A stretch of 36,123 nucleotides of DNA from CAZVBV01 sp964509975 (lineage in GTDB: Bacteria; Patescibacteriota; Gracilibacteria; UBA4473). This document shows, piece after piece, positions 34,433 through 36,123 of this stretch (its first letter is position 1; every line of letters starts with the position of its first letter). The translations under genes and the position numbers were made by a program. The notes beneath the pieces were generated by a model. It did not search any database, was not told the DNA's origin, and saw only the letters and a program-made list of their open reading frames with translations. Location of the stretch: contig CAZDZO010000011.1 in NCBI GenBank assembly GCA_964509975.1, forward strand, positions 1 to 36,123, given 5' to 3'.

Positions 34433-36121
34433 TTATTTCGAAGATGCAACATCCACCACCCTCAACTGCACCCTCTTTTTCCCTTTCCACACATTCTCCG
34501 AAATTGTGAACAGCACGTCCACTTTTTCTCCAATTTTTAATTGATCCTTCATTGCGTCAGCAAAGAATGCCATAAATGTTAAATCCGTTCCTTCGTATTT
34601 TCCAATGAGTCGAAGATGATTCCGCTCTTTTCCCATAGTTTGAACATCGGTAATTTTTAAATTATGCAATCCAAAAATCGGTTCTCGATTCCCCGCTCCA
34701 AACGGAGAAAGTGCATGCAGAAATTCTATGAGCTCCTCATTAATGAGCGATGGAGAAATGAACGCTTCGACGGGTATGTCTTTTCGTTCTTGTTTGTGCG
34801 AGGCAAAGTGTGTTTCGAGCGCCGTGTGTATTGCGTCTTTGTTTTTAATGTCGGCAACGAACCCAGCTGCTCCTCTGTGTCCTCCATATTGAGCCAAGAG
34901 GCTTTCGCAACTCCCAAGTCCCTCAATCATGTTATATCCCTCTGGCGCACGGCAGGAGGACGTCAAAGTACCATCCTCACGGATCGTACACACCGCCACC
35001 GGCACTTGAAGATCTTCTGATTGACGAGAGGCCACGAGCCCCAGAATTCCTGGCTCCCATTTCTCATGAAAGAAAAGCTGAAACGGAGCCTCTGATTTGA
35101 TCTGTGATTTACTCTCATTTAAAAATTGTTGAGTAAGTTCTTTCCGTTGTTCATTGAATTGGTCAAGTGTTTGTAATCGCTGTGAGTGTTTGGCTCCATC
35201 GCCCAAGAAAAGCTGCACTGCCCAATACACATCCCCCATTCGCGAAGAAGCATTGATACGAGGCGCGACGACAAAACCAATTGTTTGTTCGTCGATGTGC
35301 TGAAGTCCTCCATTGTTTTCTTCGAGGAGCAACCGAAGCCCATCCCAATCCGTTGTCTTGAGTTTCTCCAATCCGAACTTTGCAATCGTTCTATTTTCTC
35401 CTGTTAAATTCACACAATCCGCAATTGAACCAATCGCGGCGAGTTCTAGAAATTTAGGCAAAAAATTTCCAATTGATTCAACGTCATCAAAGTTTTTTTC
35501 TGCCAACGCGGAAATTAATTTAAAGGCTACTCCCGCTCCCGCTAAATCTTTATCGGGATACGGACAATTTTTTTGACGAGGATTTACAACGGCAATAGCT
35601 TTATCTGGGAACTGGTTTGGTTTCGGTTCATGGTGATCAGTAATGACAACATCTATACCAAGTCCAGACGCATGAGAAACCTCTTCTCGGTCATTCATTC
35701 CACAATCACACGTGATGATAAGTTTTACGTCTTGCTCCGCGATTTTATCCAAGATGTGTTTTTTGAGTCCATGAGAATCAGTGGCACGACTCGGAATACG
35801 ATAGGAAACTTGTGCTCCTAATTCTTGAAGTCCCGCGACCAAGATAACTGTTGACGTCACTCCATCAACATCGAAGTCACCAAACACCACAATGCGTTCT
35901 TGATTTTCAATGGCAGAAAGTATTCTTTCGACCGCCTTCTTTATATCTTTTAATTCCCATGGTGAATGAAGATTGGCTAAACTGGGAGCAAGAAATGATT
36001 GAATTTCTTCGTCTTTCCGAAGGTCCCTGCTCTGAAGCAGTACTTTTTGCAACTCATCGAATTGATCAATTTCTGGCCCTATTGTCCACGTCTTTTTTAA
36101 AAATGACAGTTGCTTTTTCAT
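34433..36121 (-). CDS. recJ: Single-stranded-DNA-specific 5'-3' exonuclease RecJ
   Basis: This 562-residue DHH-family nuclease degrades single-stranded DNA in recombination and mismatch or base-excision repair. The DHH domain shows GDFDVDGVTSTVIL (about 80), ITCDCGMNDREE and VVITDHHEPKPNQFPDKAIA. GAGVAFKLISAL follows. The DHHA1 part shows YGGHRGAAGF, and a C-terminal OB-like domain (ERNHLRLIGKYEGTDLTFMA) ends the protein. Length is normal (about 560-580). The ATG at 36121 lies three bases from the window edge, so an upstream start cannot be ruled out, but MKKQLSFLKKTWTIG is a typical N-terminus. Confidence 0.95.
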   Translation of the reverse strand: MKKQLSFLKKTWTIGPEIDQFDELQKVLLQSRDLRKDEEIQSFLAPSLANLHSPWELKDIKKAVERILSAIENQERIVVFGDFDVDGVTSTVILVAGLQELGAQVSYRIPSRATDSHGLKKHILDKIAEQDVKLIITCDCGMNDREEVSHASGLGIDVVITDHHEPKPNQFPDKAIAVVNPRQKNCPYPDKDLAGAGVAFKLISALAEKNFDDVESIGNFLPKFLELAAIGSIADCVNLTGENRTIAKFGLEKLKTTDWDGLRLLLEENNGGLQHIDEQTIGFVVAPRINASSRMGDVYWAVQLFLGDGAKHSQRLQTLDQFNEQRKELTQQFLNESKSQIKSEAPFQLFFHEKWEPGILGLVASRQSEDLQVPVAVCTIREDGTLTSSCRAPEGYNMIEGLGSCESLLAQYGGHRGAAGFVADIKNKDAIHTALETHFASHKQERKDIPVEAFISPSLINEELIEFLHALSPFGAGNREPIFGLHNLKITDVQTMGKERNHLRLIGKYEGTDLTFMAFFADAMKDQLKIGEKVDVLFTISENVWKGKKRVQLRVVDVASSK

Positions 36122-36123
36122 CG

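Overview
The window looks like part of a Candidate Phyla Radiation (Patescibacteria) chromosome. The support is the dense single-copy housekeeping content, near-absent gene spacing, ribosomal proteins with unusual tails, a VirB2/T4SS-pilin-like membrane protein, Cys-rich proteins of a kind I associate with these genomes, and only isolated biosynthetic genes. TGA acts as a normal stop (rpoA, fbp, gyrA and the first Cys-rich gene all end in it), so the recoded Gracilibacteria/Absconditabacteria are excluded. A Peregrinibacteria-like lineage is my best guess, held weakly. A run of ten Ns inside rpoA shows this is a scaffolded draft assembly.

Layout. 1-3.2 kb: tRNA-Ile (cut by the window edge), a UvrD/PcrA helicase, and a divergent sigma-70-family factor. 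3.6-7.6 kb: a tight ribosomal/RNA polymerase operon (infA-rpmJ-rpsM-rpsK-rpsD-rpoA-rplQ-rplM-rpsI). 7.8-11.1 kb: two overlapping tandem paralogues rich in cysteine, of unknown function. 11.1-16.2 kb: an FtsB/DivIC-like protein, Pth, a PRC-barrel protein, fructose-1,6-bisphosphatase, a TauE/SafE permease, a Xer recombinase and an N-formylglutamate amidohydrolase-like protein. 16.3-18.3 kb: tRNA-Thr, a highly structured intergenic segment, a small orphan gene and a thioredoxin-DsbD/CcdA fusion. 18.4-22.7 kb (minus strand): an anaerobic ribonucleotide reductase operon with two NrdR boxes. Its NrdD is split: the glycyl-radical segment is a separate 62-residue gene. A REP-associated transposase (RAYT) gene sits inside the operon, followed by a redoxin and the radical-SAM activase NrdG. 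22.9-27.1 kb: glmS, then rpsP-khpA-pilin-like-comF. 27.2-29.8 kb: a beta-CASP metallo-beta-lactamase protein, rpmB and a SPOUT methyltransferase. 29.9-34.1 kb: tRNA-Tyr, gyrA-aroB, and tRNA-Lys on the minus strand. 34.4-36.1 kb: recJ.

Three non-coding patterns stand out. First, tRNA-Thr, tRNA-Tyr and tRNA-Lys, at three separate loci, are each preceded by the same 70-100 nt structured leader, which abuts the tRNA 5' end and lies downstream of a promoter. Second, seven of the clearest promoters have a 16-bp spacer between a TTGACA-like -35 and a TANNNT -10. Third, the intergenic DNA carries several dispersed palindromic repeat families: 27-bp REP-like hairpins in inverted pairs, GGATCCGGATCC terminators, and AT-rich 20-mers. 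Related repeat sequence also appears in frame inside uvrD, glmS and the second Cys-rich gene. With a RAYT gene present, the REP/RAYT pair looks like a native system of this genome.

Together the genes suggest a fermentative or anaerobic lifestyle: oxygen-sensitive class III ribonucleotide reductase, a gluconeogenic FBPase, disulfide-handling redox proteins and possible DNA uptake (ComF, pilin-like protein). The most novel candidates are the split NrdD, the shared tRNA leader and the paired Cys-rich proteins.
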